Notes: a model not told the origin generated them from the letters alone. Numbered from the stretch's first letter, positions 34,566 through 43,629 are shown. The stretch: DNA of 64,000 nt from Pseudomonas sp. MF4836 (GCF_002018875.1 NZ_MVOL01000020.1:1-64000); one strand, 5' to 3'. Translations and numbers: made by a program.

Positions 34566-35351
34566 TCAGCCCGCTGCGCGCAGGCCCTGCTCCGCGCCGT
34601 ACTGCGACGGCGCCACTCCCAGCTCGCGGCGGAACATGTCGCTGAAGCTGCTGGGGGAATAGCCCAACTCCCGGGCGATGCTGCCGATCGGCACGCCCTG
34701 GATCAGCTCGGCGGCGGCCGTGGCCAGTTGCACCTGGCGGCGCCACTGCGCAAAGCCCATGCCCAGACCATCCTTGAACAGCCGAGCCAGGGTGCGCACG
34801 CTGGCCCCGGCCGCATCGGCGTGCTGCTCGAAGGAAATGGCCAGGGACGGTGCAGCCATCACCGCCTGGCACAGGTTCATCAGCCGTCGCTCGCCACCGT
34901 CCGGCAGGGGGATTTTCAGCAGCGAACGCCGGGCCCGGCGCAGCTCCAGCAAGGCCAGCCCCACCAGCGCCTCGTAGTACTCCGGCTGCGGCTGATCCTG
35001 TTCGACCAGACGCACGATCAACTCGCGCAGCAGGTTATCCACCTGCAACACCTGGACCTGGCTGTCCAGCGTCGCCGCCAGGGACGGGCGCAGGTAGATA
35101 TTGCGCATCTGCAGGTCGCTGACCACGCGAATGCCGTGGGGCACCCCCGGTGGCAACCACACCGCGCGCTGGGGCGGCACCACCAGCGCCTCGCTGGGCG
35201 TCTCGACCCACATCACCCCGCTCATGGCGTACAGCAACTGGCCCCAGACATGCTGATGCGGCTCGATAAACAGCCCGCGCGGGTAGGTGCGCGCCAGGGG
35301 TTGCACCGGCACATCGGTATCGCTGAGGTCGGGAGGCGTGGCAAGGGCCAT
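34566..35351 (-). CDS. AraC family regulator with cupin sensor
   Basis: This regulator of about 261 residues has an N-terminal cupin-like domain (HQHVWGQLLYAMSGVMWVETP, VWLPPGVPHGI) and a C-terminal double helix-turn-helix (SVRTLARLFKDGLGMGFAQWRRQ, IGSIARELGYSPSSFSDMFRRELG). The layout is that of the NimR-like group. ATG 35351 gives the usual length; ATG 35384, with GGAG upstream, is a possible alternative start. It probably controls the XapX-oxidoreductase pair downstream. Confidence 0.87.
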   Translation of the reverse strand: MALATPPDLSDTDVPVQPLARTYPRGLFIEPHQHVWGQLLYAMSGVMWVETPSEALVVPPQRAVWLPPGVPHGIRVVSDLQMRNIYLRPSLAATLDSQVQVLQVDNLLRELIVRLVEQDQPQPEYYEALVGLALLELRRARRSLLKIPLPDGGERRLMNLCQAVMAAPSLAISFEQHADAAGASVRTLARLFKDGLGMGFAQWRRQVQLATAAAELIQGVPIGSIARELGYSPSSFSDMFRRELGVAPSQYGAEQGLRAAG

Positions 35352-35576
35352 GACAAGGCACGTGATTGATCGAGGGGTGGCCATGGTAACCAGCCGCTCC
35401 GGGCGCCGCCAGCGCCCGCAGATCCCCCCGAACGGAGCCCTGTGCACTGCGCGACGAACCCGTTCGAATGAATCGGCGCCAAGGGCTCTACCGCTGGTGC
35501 CGCCGCCGGGCAATCGGAGTGAATTATTTGCGCCACGCAGGATCACTTAAGCATCACAGGGAGAATTAATGGCTTT

Positions 35577-35804
35577 ATGAACAACGCAAAACTTTTCGTC
35601 ATCGAATACACCCTGCACGGCACGCCGAAGTCTTTCATCATCCGCCTGGACAAGATGGACAACGCCGAAGCCTGGCATTGGGCAAGCTGCGATGCAGGGG
35701 TCGGCCGGATCGGGCGTTTCGGTCGGGAGCAGGTGAAAAAAACCAGCAAGCCGCTGGCGGAGAAATTCGGCATCGAAAACGTGACGTGGCGCCCGTCAGT
35801 CTGA
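35577..35804 (+). CDS. Small conserved Pseudomonas protein (75 aa)
   Basis: This 75-residue soluble protein, starting MNNAKLFVIEYTLHG, is rich in Trp and Lys with the segment KMDNAEAWHWASCDAG. I recognise it as a recurrent Pseudomonas small protein, probably the DUF6555 group, of unknown function. The start has GGGAGAA upstream. The strong sequence character and codon use support a real gene. Confidence 0.75.
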   Translation: MNNAKLFVIEYTLHGTPKSFIIRLDKMDNAEAWHWASCDAGVGRIGRFGREQVKKTSKPLAEKFGIENVTWRPSV

Positions 35805-35896
35805 AACCTCAGGCTTGATCCCGCTAAAGCAGATTCACTTTCATCACGCCAGGCGTTGAAAGCGGAGCCCTACCCGGCTCCGCCTGTCATTGGCCG

Positions 35897-36070
35897 TCAG
35901 CCCTCCCCGGAACCCTCGGCACATTTGCAGCCCTCGGTCGATGCACAGGGCTGGCCCTGGGCATGGTGCTCGGCACAGCCTTCGCAGCAGTAGTGCTTGC
36001 CCTGATGGACGATGGCATTGGCGCCGACTTTGCATTTGCAGCTCGGGCAGGCACAGGTCTGATCATTCAT
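35897..36070 (-). CDS. bmtA: Bacterial metallothionein (57 aa)
   Basis: This 57-residue Cys-rich protein has ten cysteines. They form CxCxxCxC (C6, C8, C11, C13), a central YCCEGC (C28, C29, C32), then C42, C48 and C50, with histidines in HHAQGQPC. The layout follows SmtA/BmtA metallothioneins, which bind Zn2+ or Cd2+ in a four-metal cluster; Pseudomonas forms are known to have a C-terminal tail and extra His. AAAGGAGTCACACC precedes the ATG. It should store or buffer zinc in the cytoplasm. It is divergent from an MFS gene across a 19-bp palindrome. Confidence 0.88.
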   Translation of the reverse strand: MNDQTCACPSCKCKVGANAIVHQGKHYCCEGCAEHHAQGQPCASTEGCKCAEGSGEG

Positions 36071-36146
36071 GGTGTGACTCCTTTGGCAGTGGTCGTCAGG
36101 GCGCAGGGTTTTTCCGCCCCTGAAACAGTGACTGCCTGGGGTGAAA

Positions 36147-36165
36147 TCAAGTTCCGGGAACTTGA
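36147..36165. promoter_or_regulatory. Perfect 19-bp palindrome between bmtA and the MFS gene
   Basis: TCAAGTTCC, one base, GGAACTTGA form a perfect inverted repeat in the 174-base divergent gap. It lies 77 bases from the bmtA start and 80 from the MFS start. The size suits a dimeric regulator such as a MerR- or ArsR-type metal sensor, but no regulator gene is adjacent. Confidence 0.5.
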
Positions 36166-36244
36166 CGCTCGCTCAAGCTCAAGCAACGCGGCTCGGCGCC
36201 GGCTAAGATAGCCGCCCCACCGCCCGCCCCGACAGGACGTCACC

Positions 36245-37438
36245 ATGCGCAAGGAATACCTGGCCTTTTTCAGCTCGCTGTTTGTCTCGCGGCTGGCAGA
36301 TCAGATTCTGCTGTTCCTGGTGCCGCTGATCGTGTTCCAGACCACCGGCAGCGCTGCCTGGGCCGGCCTGGCGTTTTTCATTGAATCACTGCCGCGCTAC
36401 CTGGCCTTTCCGGTGTGCGGCGCCCTCTGCGACAAGTACTCACCGATCAAGGTGCTGCACATCAGCCAGGTCTACCGGGCCCTGGCCTGTGTGCTGGCGA
36501 TGGCGCTGCACGGGGTCTTCGGCGGGATCGGCTGGGTGATCGCGCTCTCGGCGCTGTGCGGGGTGCTGACCACCCAGGGCCTGATGGCCCGGGAAGTGCT
36601 GTTGCCGCACATCTTCAGTGATTACAGCTACACCAAGACCCTGTCCTACTCGCAGATTGCCGATCAGGCCGGCCTGGTGCTCGGACCCCTGGTGGCCGCG
36701 CTGCTGCTGGAATTCTGCGCCTGGCACTGGGTGGTGCTGTGGGTGGCCGGGCTGTTCCTGCTGGCCGACCTGGGGATGGGAGTGTGGCAGCGCCACAACC
36801 GCACCCCCCTGGAAAGCTTCGATCAACACCGGGATATCTGGCTGCAACCGCTGCGCATCGCTTTCCGGCATATCGCTGAGCAGCCACAACTGCAGAAAAT
36901 CATCACCCTGGCGGTCGGGGTCAACCTGATCATCGGCGTGACCCTGGCCACCTCGGCGGCCATGGTCATCGGCCAGTACAGCGCCAGCAAAGATGACTAC
37001 GCCAGCCTGCAAGCGGTCGGTGCCCTGGTGACCATCGGCATCCTGCTGTTTCTCGCCCGCGTCACCCTGCCATTGCGGGTGCTGGGGCTGGTGGCCTACC
37101 TGATGATTGGCGGCGGCGCCTTTATCTGCGCCCTGAGCCCGGGGCTGTCGGGCTATGTGCTGGGTTTTTTGCTGATTGTCGGCTTCGACAAAATGTTCAA
37201 TGTCTATATCCGCAGCCTGCGCCAGCAAGTGATTCCGACCCGGGATTTCGGCAAGACCGTGGGCGTGCTGACCCTGCTCAACAACCTGTCGCAACCCCTG
37301 GCCGGTTTGCTGGTGGCGCTGCTGGCCACGCCCTGGGGCACACAACGGGTGATCCTGGCCCTGGCCGGGCTCAGTGCGCTGATCGGCATCGGCGCGCTGT
37401 GGCGCTTCGGCAGCGGCGCCAGACCTGAGCGGGGCTGA
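36245..37438 (+). CDS. MFS transporter, EntS-like
   Basis: This 397-residue, 12-helix major facilitator protein begins MRKEYLAFFSSLFVSRLADQ. It has the loop pattern CGALCDKYSPIKVL in place of the classic GxLaDrxGrk motif. It resembles the drug/siderophore exporter branch (EntS, MFS_3). Substrate unknown. It shares a divergent promoter region with the metallothionein gene. It is convergent with glcC, with the stop codons touching. Confidence 0.83.
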   Translation: MRKEYLAFFSSLFVSRLADQILLFLVPLIVFQTTGSAAWAGLAFFIESLPRYLAFPVCGALCDKYSPIKVLHISQVYRALACVLAMALHGVFGGIGWVIALSALCGVLTTQGLMAREVLLPHIFSDYSYTKTLSYSQIADQAGLVLGPLVAALLLEFCAWHWVVLWVAGLFLLADLGMGVWQRHNRTPLESFDQHRDIWLQPLRIAFRHIAEQPQLQKIITLAVGVNLIIGVTLATSAAMVIGQYSASKDDYASLQAVGALVTIGILLFLARVTLPLRVLGLVAYLMIGGGAFICALSPGLSGYVLGFLLIVGFDKMFNVYIRSLRQQVIPTRDFGKTVGVLTLLNNLSQPLAGLLVALLATPWGTQRVILALAGLSALIGIGALWRFGSGARPERG

Positions 37439-38206
37439 TCAGTCCCAGCCCTCCAGGCGCAAGGTGGCGCGCACCAGGCGCTGCTCTTCGTTTTCGATTT
37501 CCCGCAGGTTGTCGCAGATTCTCTGGATATGGGCCACCGCCGCCTTGCGCGCCTGTTCGGGCAGGCGGCCGGTCACGGCGTTGTAGAGCCGCGCATGCTG
37601 ACGATCGATCTGGCGTTTCTGCACGTCGCGGTGGTAGAGGTTGTTGACCGAGGCGAACACCGAGCTCAACAGCAGATCGGTCAATGAAGCCAGGGTCTGC
37701 ACCAGCACCGGGTTATGGGAGGCCTCGCAGATCGCCAGATGGAAGGCATGATCGAGCCGGGCGTGGGCCGAGGCCTCAAGCGTCTGCTCGCGGGCGTCGA
37801 CCAGGGCCTGATAGGCGCGGCCGATCAACACAAAATCGGCCTCGGTGCCGCGCAATGCCGCCAGGCGCGCCGACTCGCCTTCAAGCAGGCTGCGCACCTC
37901 GAACAGGTCATACAGGGTCCGCGGCTGGGAGCTGAACAGGTGCATCAACGGCGAGGCCGGGCCCTGCCCCGACAAGTCCGCGACGAACGAGCCCTTGCCC
38001 TGGGCCGTGTCGATAATGCCCCGCGCCCGCAGCAGTTGCAGGCCTTCGCGCAAGGCGGTGCGCGAGACGCCGAGTTTTTCCGTGAGCCGTCGCTCCGAGG
38101 GTAAGCGCTGCCCGGTCTTGAGCACGCCGTCGACGATCAAGCGCTCTATGCGCTGGCACACCACGTCTGCGACATGGGGTTGTGGCGGGGTATGGCTGGC
38201 GCTCAT
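37439..38206 (-). CDS. glcC: Glycolate operon regulator GlcC (GntR/FadR family)
   Basis: This 255-residue regulator has the winged helix domain VVCQRIERLIVDGVLKTGQRLPSERRLTEKLGVSRTALREGL and a FadR-type all-helical FCD effector domain with the His/Asp metal-ligand pattern (LDHAFHLAICEASHNP). It is divergent from glcDEFG, and two TNGTNNNACNA operators lie between. GlcC activates the glycolate genes in E. coli when glycolate binds. Confidence 0.88.
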   Translation of the reverse strand: MSASHTPPQPHVADVVCQRIERLIVDGVLKTGQRLPSERRLTEKLGVSRTALREGLQLLRARGIIDTAQGKGSFVADLSGQGPASPLMHLFSSQPRTLYDLFEVRSLLEGESARLAALRGTEADFVLIGRAYQALVDAREQTLEASAHARLDHAFHLAICEASHNPVLVQTLASLTDLLLSSVFASVNNLYHRDVQKRQIDRQHARLYNAVTGRLPEQARKAAVAHIQRICDNLREIENEEQRLVRATLRLEGWD

Positions 38207-38217
38207 GGGCTCTCCAA

Positions 38218-38230
38218 CTGGTATGACCAG
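38218..38230. promoter_or_regulatory. FadR-type operator 1
   Basis: CTGGTATGACCAG is a perfect palindrome. Its core TGGTATGACCA fits the FadR-subfamily consensus TNGTNNNACNA at every fixed position. It lies 12 bases upstream of the glcC start, so it may mediate autoregulation. Confidence 0.65.
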
Positions 38231-38325
38231 AAGCGACCGCTAAACCCCGGCCACCGACTGGGCGATTCAAGCCATTGAAATGCGTGGTTTTAAGTCGACC
38301 CGCAAGCAGTCACCGCTGCACAAAC

Positions 38326-38336
38326 TGGTTCGACCA
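38326..38336. promoter_or_regulatory. FadR-type operator 2
   Basis: TGGTTCGACCA matches TNGTNNNACNA at every fixed position. It lies 103 bases upstream of the glcD start, in a position suited to activation of glcDEFG. Together with the site at 38218 it supports direct control by GlcC. Confidence 0.6.
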
Positions 38337-38439
38337 CCCTGGCGCCCGATGGACAGTAAAGCCCGCCGGGCCAATGATGCAAGGCAGCCGTTGCTGACAA
38401 CGCGCCCTAATAAAAACAACTCAGGGTCATTAGCCGCCC

Positions 38440-39939
38440 ATGAATATTCTCTACGACGAACGCGTCGACGGTGCCCTGCCGACGGTGGACAAAGCCGCAT
38501 TGCTCAAGACCCTGCAAGCGCGCTTGCCGGACCTGGAGCTGCTGCATCAGCTGGAAGAATTGCGCCCCTATGAGTGCGACGGGCTCTCGGCGTACCGCAC
38601 CACGCCGATGCTGGTGGCCCTGCCGCGCCACCTCGACCAAGTGCAGACCCTGTTGCAGATCTGCCATGAATGGCGGGTTCCGGTGGTGGCACGCGGCGCT
38701 GGCACCGGGTTGTCCGGCGGCGCCCTGCCCCTGGAAAAAGGCCTGCTGCTGGTGATGGCGCGCTTCAACGCCATCTTGCACATCGACCCGGCAGCCCGCA
38801 CCGCCCGGGTCCAGCCGGGGGTGCGCAACCTGGCAATCTCCCAGGCGGCGGCGCCCTTTGGCCTGTATTACGCGCCCGACCCGTCGTCGCAGATCGCCTG
38901 CTCCATCGGCGGTAACGTTGCGGAAAACGCCGGTGGCGTGCACTGCCTGAAATACGGGCTGACGGTGCACAACCTGTTGCAGGTGGACGTGCTAACCGTC
39001 GAGGGCGAGCGCCTGACCCTGGGCAGCGAAGCCCTGGATTCCCCGGGGTTCGACCTGCTGGCGCTGTTCACCGGTTCCGAAGGCATGCTCGGGGTGATCA
39101 CCGAGGTCACGGTCAAGCTGCTGCCCAAGCCGCAGATCGCCAAGGTGCTGCTGGCGGCGTTCGACTCGGTGGAAAAGGCCGGCGCCGCGGTGGCCGACAT
39201 CATCGCCGCCGGCATCATCCCCGGTGGCCTGGAGATGATGGACAACCTGGCGCTGCGCGCCGCCGAAGACTTTATTCACGCCGGCTACCCGGTGGAGGCC
39301 GAGGCCATTCTGCTGTGTGAACTGGACGGTGTGGAAGCCGATGTGCACGACGACTGCGAGCGGGTGCGCGCCGTGCTGGAACGCGCCGGCGCCACCGAGG
39401 TGCGCCAGGCCCGGGACGAAGCCGAACGCGTGCGCTTCTGGGCCGGGCGCAAGAACGCGTTTCCGGCGGTGGGCCGGCTGTCACCGGATTACTACTGCAT
39501 GGACGGCACCATCCCCCGCCGCGAACTGCCCGGGGTGCTCAAGGGCATTGCCGCGCTGGCCGCCGAGTACCAGTTGCGGGTGGCCAACGTCTTTCATGCC
39601 GGCGACGGCAATATGCACCCGCTGATTCTGTTCGATGCCAACCAGCCCGGCGAACTGGACCGCGCCGAAGCCCTGGGGGGCAAGATCCTCGAACTGTGCG
39701 TCAAGGTCGGCGGCAGCATCACCGGCGAACACGGCGTCGGCCGGGAAAAGATCAACCAGATGTGCGCCCAGTTCAACAGCGACGAGTTGACCCTGTTCCA
39801 CGCGGTCAAGGCCGCCTTCGACCCCGGCGGCCTGCTCAATCCGGGCAAGAACATCCCGACCCTGCATCGCTGCGCCGAATTCGGCGCAATGCATGTGCAC
39901 CTGGGGCAACTGCCCTTCCCTGAGCTGGAGCGTTTCTGA
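38440..39939 (+). CDS. glcD: Glycolate oxidase FAD subunit GlcD
   Basis: This 499-residue flavoprotein subunit of glycolate oxidase oxidises glycolate to glyoxylate. It has the PCMH FAD domain with VVARGAGTGLSGGALPLEKG and GNVAENAGGVHCLKYGLT, and the C-terminal FAD-linked oxidase motif FHAGDGNMHPLI plus GEHGVGREK. It works with GlcE and GlcF at the membrane. The stop overlaps the glcE start (TGATG). It is the first gene of the operon. Confidence 0.96.
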   Translation: MNILYDERVDGALPTVDKAALLKTLQARLPDLELLHQLEELRPYECDGLSAYRTTPMLVALPRHLDQVQTLLQICHEWRVPVVARGAGTGLSGGALPLEKGLLLVMARFNAILHIDPAARTARVQPGVRNLAISQAAAPFGLYYAPDPSSQIACSIGGNVAENAGGVHCLKYGLTVHNLLQVDVLTVEGERLTLGSEALDSPGFDLLALFTGSEGMLGVITEVTVKLLPKPQIAKVLLAAFDSVEKAGAAVADIIAAGIIPGGLEMMDNLALRAAEDFIHAGYPVEAEAILLCELDGVEADVHDDCERVRAVLERAGATEVRQARDEAERVRFWAGRKNAFPAVGRLSPDYYCMDGTIPRRELPGVLKGIAALAAEYQLRVANVFHAGDGNMHPLILFDANQPGELDRAEALGGKILELCVKVGGSITGEHGVGREKINQMCAQFNSDELTLFHAVKAAFDPGGLLNPGKNIPTLHRCAEFGAMHVHLGQLPFPELERF

Positions 39940-41003
39940 TGACCGAGCCACAGAACGTCGACGCCAGCGCCAGCCTGTTGGAACAGGTCAACCAGGCCCT
40001 GCTGCGCCGCACACCGCTGCGGATCCAGGGCGGCAACAGCAAGGCCGGCCTCGGGCGCCCCACCGAGGGCCAGGTGCTCGACACCCGCGCCCATCGCGGC
40101 ATCGTCAGCTACGACCCGACCGAACTGGTGATCACCGTCCGCGCCGGCACCCCGCTGCACCAGCTGCACGCCGCACTGGAGCGCGCCGGGCAGATGCTGC
40201 CCTGCGAGCCGCCGAGCCTGGGGGCCGAGGCCACTGTCGGCGGCATGGTCGCCGCCGGGTTGTCCGGGCCACGGCGGCCGTGGTCGGGCTCGGTGCGCGA
40301 CTATGTGCTTGGGACCCGGGTCATCACCGGCACCGGCAAGCACCTGCGCTTTGGCGGCGAAGTGATGAAAAACGTCGCCGGCTACGACCTTTCGCGCTTG
40401 CTCGCCGGCAGTTTCGGCTGCCTCGGCCTGCTCACCGAAGTTTCGCTGAAGGTCCTGCCCAAGCCCCGGCAGTGCCTGAGCCTGGCCCTGGAAATGGACA
40501 GCGCCCGGGCCTTGGCCAAGCTCGCCGAATGGGGCCAGCAGCCACTGCCGATCAGTGCCGCCAGCCACGATGGCCAGCGCCTGCACCTGAGGCTGGAGGG
40601 CGGCGCCGGATCGGTGGCGGCGGCCCACGAGCGTCTGGGGGGCGAGCCATTGGCCTCCGCCTACTGGAGCGACCTGAACGAACAGCGCCTGGCATTTTTT
40701 GCCCAGGCACTGCCGCTGTGGCGCCTGTCGCTGCCGACCAACACCGGCCCCCTGGACCTGCCCGGCGAGCAGTTGATCGATTGGGCCGGGGCCCAGCGCT
40801 GGCTCAAGTCCGACGCCAGTGCCGAACAGATCCGCGCCCGGGTCCAGGCCGTCGGCGGGCACGCCACCTGCTACCGTCCGGGCCTGATCGACAGCCCGTT
40901 CCAGCCGCTGGCGCCGACCCTGCTGCGCTATCACCGGCAACTCAAGGCACAACTGGACCCGCAAGGGATCTTCAACCCGGGCCGACTGTACGCGGAGCTT
41001 TGA
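39939..41003 (+). CDS. glcE: Glycolate oxidase subunit GlcE
   Basis: This 354-residue second FAD-binding subunit is homologous to GlcD but shorter. It has LRIQGGNSKAGLGRP, ELVITVRAGTPLHQLHA and GGEVMKNVAGYDLSRLLAGSFG. It is needed for glycolate oxidase activity in E. coli. The start overlaps glcD by one base. Confidence 0.94.
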   Translation: MTEPQNVDASASLLEQVNQALLRRTPLRIQGGNSKAGLGRPTEGQVLDTRAHRGIVSYDPTELVITVRAGTPLHQLHAALERAGQMLPCEPPSLGAEATVGGMVAAGLSGPRRPWSGSVRDYVLGTRVITGTGKHLRFGGEVMKNVAGYDLSRLLAGSFGCLGLLTEVSLKVLPKPRQCLSLALEMDSARALAKLAEWGQQPLPISAASHDGQRLHLRLEGGAGSVAAAHERLGGEPLASAYWSDLNEQRLAFFAQALPLWRLSLPTNTGPLDLPGEQLIDWAGAQRWLKSDASAEQIRARVQAVGGHATCYRPGLIDSPFQPLAPTLLRYHRQLKAQLDPQGIFNPGRLYAEL

Positions 41004-41006
41004 ACC

Positions 41007-42254
41007 ATGCAGACCACGTTGAGCGACCAGGCGCGGCAACTGCCCCGCGCCGCAGAGGCCGAACGCATCCTGCGCAGTTGCGTGCATTGCGGTTTCTGCA
41101 ACGCCACCTGCCCGACCTATCAGCTGCTGGGGGATGAACTGGATGGCCCGCGCGGGCGGATCTACCTGATCAAGCAGGTGCTCGAAGGCCAGCCGGCGAC
41201 GGTCAAGACCCAGCAGCACCTGGACCGCTGCCTGTCGTGCCGCAACTGCGAAACCACCTGCCCTTCCGGGGTCGACTACCACAACCTGCTGGACATCGGC
41301 CGCGCGCTGGTGGACGCCACGGTGCCGCGCCCGCTGGGCCAGCGCCTGCTGCGCCAGGGGCTGAGGGCGCTGGTGCCCAACCCGCAGTTGTTCAAGGCCC
41401 TGGTCAACAGCGGCGAACGCTTGCGCCCGCTGCTGCCCCAGGCCCTGCAAGGCAAGCTGCCGCGCCGGGTCCAGGTGGCCGAGGCGCGCCCCGGCAACGC
41501 CCATGCGCGCCAGGTGCTGCTGCTCGAAGGCTGTGTGCAGCCGGGGCTGTCGCCCAATACCAATGCCGCCACGGCACGGGTCCTTGACCGCCTGGGCATC
41601 GGCATCCGGCCCGTGCCCCAGGCCGGCTGCTGCGGCGCTGTGGACTATCACCTGGATGCCCAGGAAGCAGGCCTGGATCGGGCGCGACGCAATATCGACG
41701 CCTGGTGGCCACTGCTGGAAGACGGCGCCGAAGCCATCGTCCAGACCGCCAGCGGCTGCGGCGCCTTCGTCAAGGATTACGCGCACCTCCTGGCCCACGA
41801 CCCGCGCTATGCGGCCAAGGCCGAACGGGTCAGTGCCATGGCCCGCGACCTGGTGCAGGTCCTGGGCGACGAGCCCCTGGAACAGCTCGGCGTCCACGGC
41901 GAGCAGCGCCTGGCCTTCCACTGCCCCTGCACCTTGCAGCACGCGCAGAAACTCGGCGGCGCGGTGGAGGCGGTGCTCGTGCGCCTGGGCTTCAACCTCA
42001 CGGCGGTGCCCGACAGCCACCTGTGCTGCGGCTCGGCGGGCACCTATTCACTGACCCAGCCCGAGTTGGCGCGACAACTGCGTGACAATAAACTCAGCGC
42101 CCTGGAAAGTGGCCACCCCGATGTCATCGTCACCGCCAATATCGGCTGCCAGACCCACCTCGACGGCGCCGGCCGCACGCCGGTCCGGCACTGGATCGAA
42201 CTGGTGGACGGTGCATTGCCCCATCAGCCCCCTGCTCCCCGGAGAACCCCATGA
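41007..42254 (+). CDS. glcF: Glycolate oxidase iron-sulfur subunit GlcF
   Basis: This 415-residue subunit has two ferredoxin-type 4Fe-4S motifs, CVHCGFCNATCPTY and CLSCRNCETTCPSG, in the first 90 residues. Two CCG-type domains follow (GCCGAVDYH, CCGSAGTYS) that bind a further cluster. It passes electrons from the flavin subunits to the quinone pool. The stop overlaps glcG as ATGA. Confidence 0.95.
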   Translation: MQTTLSDQARQLPRAAEAERILRSCVHCGFCNATCPTYQLLGDELDGPRGRIYLIKQVLEGQPATVKTQQHLDRCLSCRNCETTCPSGVDYHNLLDIGRALVDATVPRPLGQRLLRQGLRALVPNPQLFKALVNSGERLRPLLPQALQGKLPRRVQVAEARPGNAHARQVLLLEGCVQPGLSPNTNAATARVLDRLGIGIRPVPQAGCCGAVDYHLDAQEAGLDRARRNIDAWWPLLEDGAEAIVQTASGCGAFVKDYAHLLAHDPRYAAKAERVSAMARDLVQVLGDEPLEQLGVHGEQRLAFHCPCTLQHAQKLGGAVEAVLVRLGFNLTAVPDSHLCCGSAGTYSLTQPELARQLRDNKLSALESGHPDVIVTANIGCQTHLDGAGRTPVRHWIELVDGALPHQPPAPRRTP

Positions 42255-42652
42255 ACAGCAAAGTCGTATTGAGCCAGACCGAAGTCAGCCAGATCCTTGC
42301 CGCCGCGCGCGACGAGGCCCAGGCCAACCAGTGGGCGGTGAGCATCGCCATCGTCGATGACGGCGGCCATCCGCTGGCCTTCGAACGCCTGGACGGCGCC
42401 TCGCCGGCCAGTGCCTATATCGCCACCGAAAAGGCCCGGACTTCGGCCCTGGGTCGCCGCGAATCGCGGCTCTACGAAGAGATGGTCAACGGCGGGCGCA
42501 CGGCGTTTCTCTCGGCACCGCTGTTGATCTGCCTCGAAGGCGCGGTGCCGATCATCGTCGACGGCCAGGTGGTCGGCGCCGTCGGGGTGTCGGGGGTCAA
42601 GTCCGAGCAGGACGCCCAGGTCGCCCGCCGCGGCGCCCAAAGCCTCGGCTGA
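42251..42652 (+). CDS. glcG: GlcG/HbpS family protein
   Basis: This 133-residue soluble protein of the GlcG/PduO-C/HbpS family has the typical AARDEAQANQWAVSIAIVDDGGHPLAFERLDGA and a C-terminal VVGAVGVSGVKSEQD. Members bind haem or corrinoids in some species; the role in glycolate use is unknown. It closes the glc operon. The stop lies 12 bases from the end of the convergent DMT gene. Confidence 0.9.
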   Translation: MNSKVVLSQTEVSQILAAARDEAQANQWAVSIAIVDDGGHPLAFERLDGASPASAYIATEKARTSALGRRESRLYEEMVNGGRTAFLSAPLLICLEGAVPIIVDGQVVGAVGVSGVKSEQDAQVARRGAQSLG

Positions 42653-42664
42653 ATCCCCCGTGGC

Positions 42665-43117
42665 TCAGGCCTGGCGGGCACTGCTGCGGTACATGAACAG
42701 CAGCGCCAAGGCCAGGCAGACCATCGCCAGCACCCGGCTGCCCGACAACTCGATGGCCGGGTTGCCGAGCCAGCCGAAGTTGTCGATCAGCATGCCCATG
42801 CCCAGTTGCCCGACGATCACCGCCACCGTGGCCACCGCTGTGCCGACCCGGGGCACCGCGCCGACCATGACCATCATGTACACCACACCGAACAGCGCGC
42901 CGGCCAGTTGCCACTTGGGCACATCAAGCAGACTCACGGCGTGCGCCGGCTCGAAAAAAACAATCAGCAGCGCCGTCACCACCGCGCCCACGGCAAAAGT
43001 CAGCAGGCTGCTGCGCAGGACCCCAACCGTCTCTCCCAGGCGCCCATTGATCGCCGCCTGCACACTCAACACCGCACCGGCGGCCACTACCACAACCAAC
43101 AATAGAATCAGGCTCAT
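42665..43117 (-). CDS. DUF606 (YdcZ) small DMT-type transporter, second of pair
   Basis: This 150-residue protein has five hydrophobic helices and the DUF606 pattern: AINGRLGETVGVLRSSLLTFAVGA, WQLAGALFGVVYMMVMVGAVPRVGTA and IVGQLGMGMLIDNFGWLG. DUF606 proteins are half-size drug/metabolite-type transporters. It starts 2 bases after the stop of a longer homologue, so the two likely form a heterodimer. Confidence 0.85.
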   Translation of the reverse strand: MSLILLLVVVVAAGAVLSVQAAINGRLGETVGVLRSSLLTFAVGAVVTALLIVFFEPAHAVSLLDVPKWQLAGALFGVVYMMVMVGAVPRVGTAVATVAVIVGQLGMGMLIDNFGWLGNPAIELSGSRVLAMVCLALALLFMYRSSARQA

Positions 43118-43119
43118 GC

Positions 43120-43629
43120 TTAACCTCGGGCAATCAGGACAAGGGCGGCGACAATCAGCGCCAGGGCCAGCCAGCGCTCGCCGTTGACCCGCTTGCGGGC
43201 ACTGCCGAACCAGCCGAAATGGTCGATCAACACGCTCTTGCCGACCTGGCCGGAGAGGATCGCGATCATGGTCATGGCAATGCCGATATGGGGCGTGGCC
43301 AGGGTCAGCACCACCACATAGATCGGCCCCAGAAAGCCGCCGATCAACTGCCAGCGCGGCAGCTCGCTGAAGGCCGGGCCCTGCTGGCGGCCGCTGAGCA
43401 GCAACAGCAGAAACAGCAGCGCCGCACCGACGCCGAAGATGCTCAAGGTCGCCCACAGGTGCCCGACTTGCACCCCCAGCGGCCCGAGCAGCCCGGCCTC
43501 CACCGACAGCCCCATGCCGGCGAGGATCACCAGCGGCAGCAGCAACAGGCGCAGCCAGGGGTTGGGAACGGGGGCCGCCACGGCCGGGGTCGGGGCTGCC
43601 GCGACGTGATCAAGGGAAGAAGCCTGCAT
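43120..43629 (-). CDS. DUF606 (YdcZ) small DMT-type transporter, first of pair
   Basis: This 169-residue homologue has a longer, Ala/Pro-rich cytoplasmic N-terminus and five hydrophobic helices with WQLIGGFLGPIYVVVLTLATPHIG and SGQVGKSVLIDHFGWFGS. It pairs with the downstream DUF606 gene. It is divergent from a LysR gene that probably regulates both. The substrate is unknown. Confidence 0.85.
   Translation of the reverse strand: MQASSLDHVAAAPTPAVAAPVPNPWLRLLLLPLVILAGMGLSVEAGLLGPLGVQVGHLWATLSIFGVGAALLFLLLLLSGRQQGPAFSELPRWQLIGGFLGPIYVVVLTLATPHIGIAMTMIAILSGQVGKSVLIDHFGWFGSARKRVNGERWLALALIVAALVLIARG

Noticed and set aside
39594..42020. Very long open frame antisense to glcD, glcE and glcF
   Set aside because: It is a by-product of high third-position GC. 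The sense genes have clear flavin and iron-sulfur motifs, and the antisense product is low-complexity and Gln/Gly-rich.
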